Assembly (NCBI RefSeq): GCF_014646875.1
Contig: NZ_BMOC01000001.1
Location: 1 to 64,000, forward strand
Length of the DNA: 64,000 nucleotides
Source: Halobellus salinus
GTDB lineage: Archaea; Halobacteriota; Halobacteria; Halobacteriales; Haloferacaceae
Direction: 5' to 3'
This document shows, piece by piece, positions 8,911 through 16,890 of the stretch. Each line of letters begins with the position of its first letter. The first letter of the stretch is position 1. The notes beneath the pieces are model-generated. The model saw only the letters and a program-made list of their open reading frames with translations. It was not told the origin of the DNA and searched no databases. Made by a program: the position numbers and the translations under genes.

Positions 8911-9039
8911 TCACTCCGCCCGGCGCCGCGCGCCGCCGGTCCCGAGTTTGCCGTCGCACTCGGGACACCGCGCCCGGAACGACCCGGGCGAGACACGACA
9001 CCCACACTCCTGACAGACGAACGATTGCCGGCCGCTCAT
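8911..9039 (-). CDS. 42-residue zinc-ribbon protein (rubrerythrin-like zinc domain)
   Basis: A short gene that normal length cut-offs miss. The minus strand from the ATG at 9037-9039 reads MSGRQSFVCQECGCRVSPG, continues with RARCPECDGKLG, and stops at 8911-8913. Two CxxC knuckles (CQEC and CPEC) about 20 residues apart define a complete zinc ribbon like those haloarchaea annotate as rubrerythrin-like domain proteins. The stop is one base before the ATG of the repeat-rich gene, so translational coupling is likely. Function is unknown; protein or nucleic-acid binding is plausible. Confidence 0.75.
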   Translation of the reverse strand: MSGRQSFVCQECGCRVSPGSFRARCPECDGKLGTGGARRRAE

Positions 9040-9166
9040 CACGACCCCGTATTAGCGCTGTTGTGTGTTAACTCTTGTCGTGTTTTGCCGGCGGGTCAAG
9101 ATTCGACGGCGTGGAGCGGCCGCTCGGAGCCAACGCCTACTTGCCGGGCAAGCCCGACCTGTCTGT

Positions 9167-10612
9167 ATGGCGGATCACCCAGGGTTTCATTCGCTCCACG
9201 ACGAGGCCGCGGCGTCGCTGTCGGTCGAGGGATCGCTCCCACCGTGGCTCACCGGCAGCCTCGTTCGGAACGGTCCCGGCGCGTTCTCGTTCCCGGGCGG
9301 GAGTGCCGTCGACCACTGGTTCGACGGCCTCGCGATGCTGTACCGGTTCACCTTCGACCCCGGGGAGGGGCAGGTCCACTACCGCAACCGGTTCCTCCGG
9401 ACCGACGCCTACGAGGCCGCCCGGGCGGGGGAGTTCGACGGCGGGTTCGCGACGGGCGAAACCACGCTCCGGTCGCGGCTGGCGACGTTCCTCAAGAGCC
9501 CCTACGATAACACCAACATCATCGTCGAGCGGGTCGGCGACGACTTTCTCGCGCTGACGGAGTCCCCGCGGTGGGTCGTGGTCGATCCGGACACCCTCGA
9601 CACGACCGGTCACGTCACCTACGAGGGATCCGCGCCGTCGGGGCAACTCTCCTGTGCACACTTCAAACGGGATCCTGCAACGGGGCGGCTCCTCACCGTC
9701 GACACCGAGTTCGGCCGCACCAGCACCTACCACGTCTACGCGATGGACGGCCCGCAGGACCGCCACCACATCGGCAGCGTCGACACCGACAAGCCCGCGT
9801 ACATGCACAGTTTCGCGATCACCCCACGGTACGTGCTCCTCACGGAGTTCCCGCTCCGACTCGACCCCCAGCGGTTCCTCAAACCCGGCCGGCAGGACCC
9901 GTTCATCGAGCAGTTCGAGTGGGAGCCCGGCAGGGGAACCCGGGTAATCGTGGTCGACCGGACCACCGGCGAGACGGTCGCGACCCCGACGGCGGAGCCG
10001 ACCTTCGGGTTCCACCACGTCAACGCGTTCGAGCGCGCCGGCGGCGACGAGATCGTTTTCGACCTCGAGACCGTCCCGGACGCGACCACCATCGACTCGC
10101 TGTACCTCGACGAACTCCGCGCGGGCGACCTCGACACACTCGCGGGACGGTTGGACCGGTTCACCGTCTCGCTCGACGGCGACAGCCGGTACGGCCCCGG
10201 CGACGCCACCGTCGAGCGCGAGACCCTCTACGACCAGGGGACGGCGCTGCCGACGGTCTCGCCCGCGCGGTGGTGTCACCGCCACCGCTACGTCTACGCG
10301 ATGAGCATGGACCAGCCCGCGACCGGGTGGGCCCACGGCGTGCTGAAGATCGACGCCGACACCGGCGACGCGGTCGAACACCGGGACGGAGGGGACTACC
10401 TCGGGGAACCGATCTTCGTGCCCGACCCCGGCGGCGACGCCGAGGACGACGGCGTGGTGCTCTCGGTCGCGCTCGACGACGCCGACGACACCTCGCGGCT
10501 GGTGGTCCTCGACGGCGACACGCTCACCGAGCGGGCGCGGGTCACGCTTCCGCACCAGGTCCCGTTCGACTTTCACGGCCGGTACCTCCCGGACGTGCGG
10601 GTCGCGGAGTAG
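9167..10612 (+). CDS. carotenoid cleavage oxygenase family protein
   Basis: A 481-residue enzyme of the carotenoid oxygenase/RPE65 superfamily, Fe(II) enzymes with a seven-bladed propeller that cleave carotenoids or related polyenes. The four iron-ligand histidines are in recognisable contexts: CAHF (H165), YMHSFAIT (H214), GFHHVNAFE (H283) and PFDFHGRYLP (H470). The N-terminal NGPGAF motif is also typical. Haloarchaea make bacterioruberin and retinal, so retinal or apocarotenoid formation is a reasonable role, but the substrate cannot be read from sequence. The ATG at 9167 (MADHPGFHSLHD) fits family starts. The gene stands alone, with the structured repeat just downstream. Confidence 0.9.
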   Translation: MADHPGFHSLHDEAAASLSVEGSLPPWLTGSLVRNGPGAFSFPGGSAVDHWFDGLAMLYRFTFDPGEGQVHYRNRFLRTDAYEAARAGEFDGGFATGETTLRSRLATFLKSPYDNTNIIVERVGDDFLALTESPRWVVVDPDTLDTTGHVTYEGSAPSGQLSCAHFKRDPATGRLLTVDTEFGRTSTYHVYAMDGPQDRHHIGSVDTDKPAYMHSFAITPRYVLLTEFPLRLDPQRFLKPGRQDPFIEQFEWEPGRGTRVIVVDRTTGETVATPTAEPTFGFHHVNAFERAGGDEIVFDLETVPDATTIDSLYLDELRAGDLDTLAGRLDRFTVSLDGDSRYGPGDATVERETLYDQGTALPTVSPARWCHRHRYVYAMSMDQPATGWAHGVLKIDADTGDAVEHRDGGDYLGEPIFVPDPGGDAEDDGVVLSVALDDADDTSRLVVLDGDTLTERARVTLPHQVPFDFHGRYLPDVRVAE

Positions 10613-10670
10613 TGGACAGCGGCGACGGGGCGATTCTGTGGGACCGCTACGAGCGGGTGGTGTTTTGTGG

Positions 10671-10820
10671 TACGATTGCTGGCGAAAGCCGCTCTCGGGT
10701 GGGAATGGAAGGGGCCGCGCTCTCGACGACGGTGGCCGACGAAAGCACTGCAGGAGCGAACGTAGTGAGCGACGAAGCGCGCAGCGAGGCCCCCGAGTCG
10801 AGAGCGCGGGGGCTTCCGAA
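10671..10820. repeat. dispersed structured repeat, copy A
   Basis: An intergenic element of about 150 bases. It begins tacgattgctggc, carries the conserved block cgctctcgggtggga then tggaaggggcc, and ends gggggcttccg. It can fold into a long hairpin: GGAAG (10707-10711) with CTTCC (10813-10817), and CGCGCTCTCGAC (10716-10727) with GTCGAGAGCGCG (10797-10808). The loop of about 70 bases contains gcgaacgtagtgagcgac. Copy B at the right end of the window has different but equally complementary arms. No protein is encoded. Confidence 0.85.
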
Positions 10821-10916
10821 GCCGTCTCTATCCTGTTGCCAGCAATGTTACTCTTGATCACACAGTACCTGCGAGCGTTCGAGCAATTTTATACGTCCCC
10901 GACGGGTCGAACGCGT

Positions 10917-11840
10917 ATGCAGAACGAACGCGTGCTGGTCACGGGCGGGGCGGGGTTCATCGGGTCGAACCTCGCGAACACGCTCGCCGTCGACAACGAC
11001 GTCGTGGCGCTGGATAACGGGTACCTCGGCACGCCCGAGAACCTCGACAGCGACGTCGAATACGTCGAGGCGGACGTACTCGACGAGGGACTGCCGACCG
11101 ATGTCGACGTCGTCTACCACCTCGCGGCGCTGTCCTCCCGCCAGATGCTCGAGGAGAACCCCCGGCAGGGCGCCCGCGTCAACATCGAGGGGTTCGTGAA
11201 CGTGGTCGAACAGGCGCGCGCCGACGGGTGTGACACCGTCGTGTACGCCTCAACCTCCTCAGCCTACGGGAGCCGAACCGAGCCGAGCCCCGAGGACATG
11301 GACCTCGAAGCCGCCACCGGGTACGACGCGTCCATGCTCGGCCGGGAACGGTACGCGGAGTACTACGGCGACTTCTACGACGACCTGACGCTGGCGGGGA
11401 TGCGCTTCTTCTCGGTCTACCAGGGGTACGGCGGCAACGAGGGCCACAAGGGGGAGTACGCGAACACGGTGTCGCAGTTCGCCGACGGCATCGCGAACGG
11501 CACTCCCCCGGTGCTGTGGGGCGACGGGTCGCAGACGCGGGACTTCACCCACGTCGACGACATCGTCCGGGGGCTGACGCGGGCGGCGGAGGCGGAACTC
11601 AACGGCGTTTACAACCTCGGAACGGGCGATCCGTACTCGTTCAACGAGATGGTGGAGATGATCAACGACGTCCTCGGGACCAACGTCGACCCGACGTACG
11701 AGCCGATCCCGCTCGCGAACTACGTCCACGACACCTGCGCGGACATCTCGAAGATCCACGAGGCGACGGGGTGGGAGCCGCAGATCGAGTTCCGCGAGGG
11801 CGTCCGTCGGGTGTGTGCGCCGTATCTCGACCGCGATTGA
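10917..11840 (+). CDS. NAD-dependent epimerase/dehydratase (extended SDR) with altered catalytic motif
   Basis: A 307-residue extended short-chain dehydrogenase of the sugar-nucleotide epimerase type. The NAD-binding motif is intact (TGGAGFIG, residues 9-16) and the Ser region is present (ASTSSAYGSR). The catalytic YxxxK motif reads Y136-D-A-S-M140, with Met (ATG) where Lys (AAG) is expected. The substrate-binding half is well conserved (WGDGSQTRDFTHVDDIVRGL). It probably acts on UDP-sugars for glycosylation or envelope glycans, if active. The ATG at 10917 directly precedes the Rossmann strand. It faces a second epimerase on the opposite strand. Confidence 0.85.
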   Translation: MQNERVLVTGGAGFIGSNLANTLAVDNDVVALDNGYLGTPENLDSDVEYVEADVLDEGLPTDVDVVYHLAALSSRQMLEENPRQGARVNIEGFVNVVEQARADGCDTVVYASTSSAYGSRTEPSPEDMDLEAATGYDASMLGRERYAEYYGDFYDDLTLAGMRFFSVYQGYGGNEGHKGEYANTVSQFADGIANGTPPVLWGDGSQTRDFTHVDDIVRGLTRAAEAELNGVYNLGTGDPYSFNEMVEMINDVLGTNVDPTYEPIPLANYVHDTCADISKIHEATGWEPQIEFREGVRRVCAPYLDRD

Positions 11841-11924
11841 ACGGCGGATTGGCGGCCGAGCGGCGTCTCGGTGCCCCGGGCACCGCCCCGAAGGTCGCAG
11901 TCACGCGCCCCTCCGGTATCCGGG

Positions 11925-12869
11925 TCACGCTCCGTCGGCCGCCCGGAGCTCCGCGGCGAGTTCGCGGGTCGCGCGCCGGACCGCCTCGTCGCTGGACTGC
12001 GTCGGCTCCCACCCGAGCGCGGCGAGTTTCTCGATCGAGAGCCGCATCTTGGGGACGTCACCGGTCCACCCGCGGTCGCCGCCGGTGTAGGTGTACTCCG
12101 GGTCGACCTCGAGTTCGTCGGCAACGATGTCGGCGATCCGGTTGACCGACGTGGTCGTCCGCGTCCCGAGGTTGTAGGTGTTCAGCGAGCCGCTCGCGTG
12201 CTCGACGACGTGACAGATCGCGTCAACGCACTCGGTGACGTGGAGGTACGACTTCTCCTGTCTGCCGTCGCCCAGGATCTCCAGGGTCCCGGGGTCCGCA
12301 AGCAACTTCTGGATGAAATCCGGGATCACGTTGCCCCGTTGTCTGGGGCCAACGATATTCGCAAACCGGAAACACCAGACCGTCATGCCCTGCGAGTGGG
12401 CGTACGTCGACAGCAAGGCCTCGTCGGTCAACTTCGACGCACCGTAGACGGAGATGGGTTCCAGCGGGGCGTAGTCCTCGGGGGTCGGCCGCGGCGCCTC
12501 GCCGTACACCGTCGACGACGAGGTGAACACGAAGTTGTCGACGCCGACATCGTCCATCCGTTCGAGCAGGTTGTAGGTCATGGCGGAGTTCTCCTCGAAC
12601 AGCTGACGGGGGCGTTCGTAGTTGGTGTCCGTGTACGCCGCGAGGTGACAGACCACGTCGACGTCCCGGGTGATGAGACGCTCGACGTCGTCCGCGTCGG
12701 TGAGGTCGGCCTCGACGAACTCGACGCCGTCGGGGACGCGCCCGCGAGTCCCCTTCGAGAGGTCGTCCGCGACGACGACGTCGCTGTCCGCCCGCAGCCG
12801 GTCGGCGAGGTGGGAGCCGATGAGCCCGGCGCCGCCCGTGACGACGATCCGCTGTCCGGTCAGATTCAT
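11925..12869 (-). CDS. NAD-dependent epimerase (UDP-glucose 4-epimerase-like)
   Basis: A 314-residue extended SDR. It has an intact nucleotide-binding motif (TGGAGLIG, residues 11-18) and an intact catalytic motif Y142-G-A-S-K146. The Ser partner lies in FTSSSTVYGEAPRPTPEDYA, a signature of GalE/UDP-GlcNAc epimerase relatives, and the C-terminal domain includes ILGDGRQEKSYLHVTECVDA. It interconverts a nucleotide sugar, probably for S-layer or exopolysaccharide glycans. The start at 12869 was chosen because the Rossmann strand follows at once; an upstream start at 12926 adds Arg-rich sequence. The convergent neighbour is the altered epimerase, 84 bases away. Confidence 0.9.
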   Translation of the reverse strand: MNLTGQRIVVTGGAGLIGSHLADRLRADSDVVVADDLSKGTRGRVPDGVEFVEADLTDADDVERLITRDVDVVCHLAAYTDTNYERPRQLFEENSAMTYNLLERMDDVGVDNFVFTSSSTVYGEAPRPTPEDYAPLEPISVYGASKLTDEALLSTYAHSQGMTVWCFRFANIVGPRQRGNVIPDFIQKLLADPGTLEILGDGRQEKSYLHVTECVDAICHVVEHASGSLNTYNLGTRTTTSVNRIADIVADELEVDPEYTYTGGDRGWTGDVPKMRLSIEKLAALGWEPTQSSDEAVRRATRELAAELRAADGA

Positions 12870-12957
12870 ACTGCGTCTGGTCGAGCGGGCCGAATAGAGG
12901 TTGTGGTAGCGCGACCGAACCCGCAAAACCTAATCGGCGGCGGGAGAACGGTCGGGT

Positions 12958-13455
12958 ATGGCCAGCCAGTCGAAGCGGCCGTGGCTTGCGGCGTTGCTCG
13001 CCACGCTCGTCACCGGTCTGGGGCATTTCTACCTCCGACGGTGGACACGCGGCCTCGGGTGGTTCGCCGCCGCGGTCGCGGTGTCTGCGCTGTTCGTCCC
13101 GCCGGAGGCCGCGCGGGCGCTGCTGTCGGGGTCCGAGGGCGATGTCGCGGACGTCGCACCGCTTCTCGCGGTCGGTGTCGCGAGCGTCGCCGACGCGTAC
13201 GTGCTCGCTCGGATGCGCCAGCGCGGCACCCGCAACCGGGAGCGCGGGCCTCGGGGTCGGGCCGACACTGAGCCGTCCGCGGAGTTCGAGTCGGAACCGG
13301 AGACCGGACCCGGCGACGGAGCGGGGCGCACGACGGTCGGGCGGGCGTCGGGCTCCGCCGGGGCGGAGTGTCCGGAGTGCGGCGAGGAGTTGGACCCGGA
13401 CCTCGACTTCTGCCCGTGGTGTACCGCGCGGCTCGACGAGTCCGGCGAGGAGTAG
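12958..13455 (+). CDS. membrane protein with C-terminal zinc ribbon
   Basis: A 165-residue protein of a common haloarchaeal type. The N-terminus contains about three hydrophobic helices (residues about 8-25, 33-50, 68-84; GLGHFYLRRWTRGLGWF between the first two resembles TM2-domain proteins). A hydrophilic linker follows, and a zinc ribbon closes the protein (CPECGEELDPDLDFCPWC). Function is unknown; the zinc ribbon probably faces the cytoplasm and mediates contacts. The ATG at 12958 is the first plausible start, 88 bases from the divergent epimerase gene. Confidence 0.8.
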   Translation: MASQSKRPWLAALLATLVTGLGHFYLRRWTRGLGWFAAAVAVSALFVPPEAARALLSGSEGDVADVAPLLAVGVASVADAYVLARMRQRGTRNRERGPRGRADTEPSAEFESEPETGPGDGAGRTTVGRASGSAGAECPECGEELDPDLDFCPWCTARLDESGEE

Positions 13456-13507
13456 GGCCGTATCTTCGACGTGGGGCCGCTCGGGCGCGGCCGACGCCGC
13501 CCGTCCC

Positions 13508-15118
13508 TTACCCCTGATACCGGCCGCGCCCCGCAACCTCCCGCAGGCGGTCCAGCACCGCCTCGTCGCCGTCGGCGGCGTAGCCCGCCTCGAACGCCGA
13601 CAGCAACGGGCCCGGGTTGGTCGCCATCCCCGCGACGCTCCCGCGGAAGACGTGGAGGTCCACGGCGTGGTCCTCGACGTGGTCGGTGTTGTACCCCAGG
13701 CCGAAGTCGATGAGGAACACGGCGTCCGCGGCGCCGTCGCCCCCGATCCGGACGTTTCGAGTCGTGGGGTCGCCGTGGACGAACCCCGCGGTGTGGATCG
13801 TCGAAAGGTGGCGCCCAACCGCCCGGCATCGCGCCGGCGTCAGCCCGGCGGCGAGGTCGTCGGTGCCGACCCGCTGGAGGATGAGCGTGCCCTCAGCGGG
13901 GTCGATGTCGTAGACGACGGGGGTCGGCACGCCGACGCGGCGCGCGGCGCTCGTGAGTCGGGCCTCCGCGCGGGTCCGCGCCCCGCGGAGCCGGTCGTCG
14001 AGGGCGGGGTGGCGGTACGCCTTCGGCACGCGGCGCTTCACCACCCGATCCCCGTCGATCGTCACGGTCGCCTCCGCGCCGCGGATGGTCCCCGGCGCTG
14101 TCGGGTCGCGGGCCACCGACGCCTCGCCGGCGCGCCAGGTCACCGGCACCTGGTCCGGCCGGAAGTTCGGGTCGACGCCGGAGTCCGCGACCGCGACGGT
14201 GTCGCCCGCGGCGTACATCTTCGCGCCCAGGACCGCGATCATCCCGGCGTTGTCCCGGAGGAAGCGTGGCTCGGGCGCGTAGAAGTCGGCGCCGCGCTGC
14301 TCGCACATCGATTCGAGCATCTCCCGCAGGCGGTCGTTCTGGGCGACCCCACCACCCAAAACCAGTTCGTCGGTGCCGGTCAGCGACAGCGCGCGCTCGG
14401 AGACCTCGGTCAGCATAGCGAACACCGTCTCTTGGAGCCCGAAACAGACGTCTTCGACCGGGACGCCCCCGTCGATCGCGTCTTTCGCGGCCGAGGTGAT
14501 GCCCGAGAAGGAGAAGTCCATCCCCTTGACCACGTACGGGAGGTCGTGGTACTGTCCCTCTCGCGCGCGCTGTTCGACCTTTGGGCCGCCGGGGTGGGAC
14601 CACCCGAGGTGGCGCGTGAACTTGTCGATCGCGTTGCCGACTCCGGTGTCCATCGTCTCGCCGAGCACCCGGTACCGGCCGTCGTGGTAGCCCAGCAGGT
14701 GGGCGTTCGCGCCCGAGGCGTTCAGACAGACCGGCGAGTCGAAGCCCGAGCGATGCCGGCCGATCTCGAGGTGGGCGATCATGTGGTTGACGCCGACCAG
14801 CGGCACCGACAGCGTTTGGGCGAGCGCCCGCGCCGCGGTGCCGACAACCCGGAGACAGGGTCCCAGTCCCGGCCCGCGGGAGAACGCGACCGCGTCAACG
14901 TCGAAGGCGTCACCCTCGCCGGTGTCGGCGGCAACGTTGAGGATCTCGGCGACGACTTCGGGAATCGCGGTCCCCATGTGCTCGGCGGCCTCCCGCGGGT
15001 GGATTCCACCGCTGTCGGGTTCGTAGGCGTCGGACTCGATATGGACGTCGTCGGAATCGGTGTCGTACAGCGCCGCACTCGCGGCCCACGCAGTGCCTTC
15101 GAGTCCGACTACTCGCAT
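13508..15118 (-). CDS. bifunctional Kae1-Bud32: tRNA t6A synthase subunit and kinase
   Basis: A 536-residue natural fusion. The N-terminal Kae1/TsaD part (about residues 1-325) makes N6-threonylcarbamoyladenosine at position 37 of ANN-decoding tRNAs within the KEOPS complex. Metal-ligand histidines are in NHMIAHLEIG (H112, H116) and a phosphate-binding loop is in GGGVAQNDRLREML. The C-terminal Bud32 part (about 345-536) is an atypical small kinase/ATPase with HGDPTTRNV and the DFG-like LIDFGLGYN. The fusion is well known in euryarchaea. The gene lies 16 bases downstream of S24e and ends the information-processing block. Confidence 0.96.
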   Translation of the reverse strand: MRVVGLEGTAWAASAALYDTDSDDVHIESDAYEPDSGGIHPREAAEHMGTAIPEVVAEILNVAADTGEGDAFDVDAVAFSRGPGLGPCLRVVGTAARALAQTLSVPLVGVNHMIAHLEIGRHRSGFDSPVCLNASGANAHLLGYHDGRYRVLGETMDTGVGNAIDKFTRHLGWSHPGGPKVEQRAREGQYHDLPYVVKGMDFSFSGITSAAKDAIDGGVPVEDVCFGLQETVFAMLTEVSERALSLTGTDELVLGGGVAQNDRLREMLESMCEQRGADFYAPEPRFLRDNAGMIAVLGAKMYAAGDTVAVADSGVDPNFRPDQVPVTWRAGEASVARDPTAPGTIRGAEATVTIDGDRVVKRRVPKAYRHPALDDRLRGARTRAEARLTSAARRVGVPTPVVYDIDPAEGTLILQRVGTDDLAAGLTPARCRAVGRHLSTIHTAGFVHGDPTTRNVRIGGDGAADAVFLIDFGLGYNTDHVEDHAVDLHVFRGSVAGMATNPGPLLSAFEAGYAADGDEAVLDRLREVAGRGRYQG

Positions 15119-15134
15119 CGAAAGTGGGGCCGGT

Positions 15135-15452
15135 TCAGGCCTCTTCGGCGTCGGCGTCGGCGTCGGTGTCGGCGGCTTCGATCTTGTTCCGGTCGAGCAT
15201 GTGGTCCTGCTCGATGTCGCGGGCGAAATCCGGCGACTCGTAGACTTTCGCGTAGCCGACCGTCTTCCGCATCCCGAACTTGGTGTCGAGGTCGTGAACG
15301 ACGACCTCGTCGGACTCTTTGTTCAGTTTCGCTGCGAGGCTGTCGCGCACGGAGAGTCGAGACGGCGTCGCCTCCTCGTGGGCGATCTCGAAGCGGACGT
15401 CGGACCGATGCAGCATCGGGTTGTCGTCCTCGGAGATGATATCGATTTCCAT
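15135..15452 (-). CDS. rps24e: 30S ribosomal protein S24e
   Basis: A 105-residue archaeal/eukaryotic ribosomal protein of the small subunit. Recognisable segments are MEIDIISEDDNPMLHRSDV, TPSRLSVRDSLAAKLNKESD and FGMRKTVGYAKVYES. The last 15 residues are an acidic Ala/Asp tail encoded by a gtcggc-type simple repeat. A 97-base gap with AT-rich sequence (ttccttttactcc-like on the minus strand) separates it from the upstream kinase gene, so it may have its own promoter. S27ae is not found between S24e and kae1, a gap of only 16 bases. Confidence 0.95.
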   Translation of the reverse strand: MEIDIISEDDNPMLHRSDVRFEIAHEEATPSRLSVRDSLAAKLNKESDEVVVHDLDTKFGMRKTVGYAKVYESPDFARDIEQDHMLDRNKIEAADTDADADAEEA

Positions 15453-15549
15453 CGTTCAGTTACTCTACCTTCCACCGGAAAGGAGTAAAAGGATTTCGAA
15501 GGGCGGGACGCGACCCCGGCGGACCGCAACCGGGAGCCCCGACACCCGC

Positions 15550-16107
15550 TCACTCGTCAACGCCGAGCGCCGACACGGCGCCGGAGACGTCGCCGTCCAT
15601 CCGTTCGAGCAGCGACCGCATCTCCGCTTTCGTTTCCGGCGTGACCGCGACGCGGACCATCCCCGCCCCCGGCTGGCCGTAGACGACTGTCGACCCGATC
15701 GGTGCGATGAGGACCGCAGGGAGGGTCGCGAGGTCCTCCTCGCCGTCGACGACGACGGTGATCGGATCGACGTCCGCCTCTGGGTCGACGGCCGACCCGG
15801 CGACGGCGTCGGCGAGCGCGGCCAACAGCGGCTCGCCCAGCGTTCCGGGTTCGTTCGCCACATCGCGGCGTCGTTCGGGGTCCGACAGCGCCTCGCGGAT
15901 CTCCGCTGTGACCGCTTCCCGTTCGGTTCGGCCGTCGATCACCGCGACCGCGGGCGGGTGGCCCGCCGCCCGGAGGTGGTAGGCCACGACGTCGCCGACC
16001 GCGATCACTGGGCGACCGGCGTCCGACAGCAGCGCCGCTGGGTCCGTATACACCGGTCCGAACGGGTTTTTGAACGCGCCGCGCAGCTCCGGCGGCAGGG
16101 AGAGCAT
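15550..16107 (-). CDS. GTP-dependent dephospho-CoA kinase (DUF359 family)
   Basis: A 185-residue enzyme for the last step of archaeal CoA synthesis, phosphorylating dephospho-CoA with GTP. This archaeal family is unrelated to bacterial CoaE. Family motifs include FKNPFGPVYTD, VIAVGDVVAYHLRAAG and VIDGRTER, with ITVVVDGEEDLATLPAVLIA and STVVYGQPGAGMV toward the C-terminus. The length is normal. It begins 3 bases after the spt4 stop, so the two are in one operon; this placement beside spt4/rpoE is widely conserved in archaea. Confidence 0.93.
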   Translation of the reverse strand: MLSLPPELRGAFKNPFGPVYTDPAALLSDAGRPVIAVGDVVAYHLRAAGHPPAVAVIDGRTEREAVTAEIREALSDPERRRDVANEPGTLGEPLLAALADAVAGSAVDPEADVDPITVVVDGEEDLATLPAVLIAPIGSTVVYGQPGAGMVRVAVTPETKAEMRSLLERMDGDVSGAVSALGVDE

Positions 16108-16110
16108 CGC

Positions 16111-16308
16111 TCAGCGGACTTTGAGCGCGTAGCCGCCGGGTTCGGCGACATTCATCTCCTCGGCGATCTCCGAGCGCTCCGGATGGGTGATCACGACGTA
16201 CCCCGCCCAGTCCTCGGTGAGGCTGCTGGAGCCACAGTTGTCACACGCTTGCGCGTCGCCGTGGTTGATGTGGTGACACTCCCGGCAGGCGAGGCGGGAT
16301 TCGGCCAT
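16111..16308 (-). CDS. spt4: transcription elongation factor Spt4 (RpoE2)
   Basis: A 65-residue zinc protein that partners Spt5 and binds the RNA polymerase clamp to raise processivity. It has two CxxC knuckles (CREC and CDNC, residues 8-11 and 22-25) and the Spt4 core SSLTEDWAGYVVITHPERSE with the conserved W and the I-x-H-P segment. The length is typical of archaeal Spt4. Its start codon directly abuts the stop of rpoE1 with no spacer, so the pair is certainly co-transcribed and probably translationally coupled. Confidence 0.96.
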   Translation of the reverse strand: MAESRLACRECHHINHGDAQACDNCGSSSLTEDWAGYVVITHPERSEIAEEMNVAEPGGYALKVR

Positions 16309-16887
16309 CTACTGCCCCTCCGCCTCGGTCGCGGCGGTGGCGGCCTGTCGCTCGGATTCCAGCCACCCGTGCTTCCCGAGCCCCGGCTGCTTTGCGGTCA
16401 GCCCGATTTTCGAGTCGCGGGGGTTGCGCTCGTCGATGCTCTTTGTGACCACCCGGACGCGGACCGAGTCGCCGACGCTCAGGGTGCGGTTCGATTCCGT
16501 CGAAGCGAGCTGTTGGTTCTCCTCGTCGTACGCCAGATACTCGTTGGAGATCTGGGAAACGTGGAGCAGGCCGTCCACCGGCCCGATGCCGACGAACGCG
16601 CCGAACTCCACGACTTCGACGACCTCCCCGTCGACGACTTCCTGCATCGAGGGGTCGAAAGTGATGGCGTCAAACGCCGCCTCGTAGTAGACGCCGGCGC
16701 GGCCGGGGAGCACCGTCCCCTCGCCGACGTCGTGAACGGCGACAACGCTGACGACGCTGCCGGCGTCCTCGTCCATCCGGCCTTCGAGTTTGTCCTGCAG
16801 GAGCCGCTTGACCCGCTGTGGCGTCACGTCCGCGAGGTGCCGCGGGGGCACCTCGACTGTGTCTGTGAGTCGTACCCGTTTGTACAT
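16309..16887 (-). CDS. rpoE1: DNA-directed RNA polymerase subunit E' (Rpb7-like)
   Basis: A 192-residue stalk subunit of archaeal RNA polymerase, equivalent to eukaryotic Rpb7, which binds nascent RNA and helps open-complex formation. The N-terminal RNP-like domain starts MYKRVRLTDTVEVPPRHL. An S1/OB RNA-binding domain follows from about residue 80 (VVEFGAFVGIGPVDGLLHVS). The C-terminal 25 residues are a hydrophilic extension. It starts 3 bases after the PIN-domain gene and abuts spt4, an arrangement conserved in archaea. Confidence 0.96.
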   Translation of the reverse strand: MYKRVRLTDTVEVPPRHLADVTPQRVKRLLQDKLEGRMDEDAGSVVSVVAVHDVGEGTVLPGRAGVYYEAAFDAITFDPSMQEVVDGEVVEVVEFGAFVGIGPVDGLLHVSQISNEYLAYDEENQQLASTESNRTLSVGDSVRVRVVTKSIDERNPRDSKIGLTAKQPGLGKHGWLESERQAATAATEAEGQ

Positions 16888-16890
16888 GCG

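Noticed and set aside
12986-15439. very long plus-strand open frame opposite Kae1-Bud32
   Set aside because: It is the Arg/Ala/Gly-rich mirror of strong minus-strand genes; high GC removes stop codons. The opposite strand has clear family motifs.
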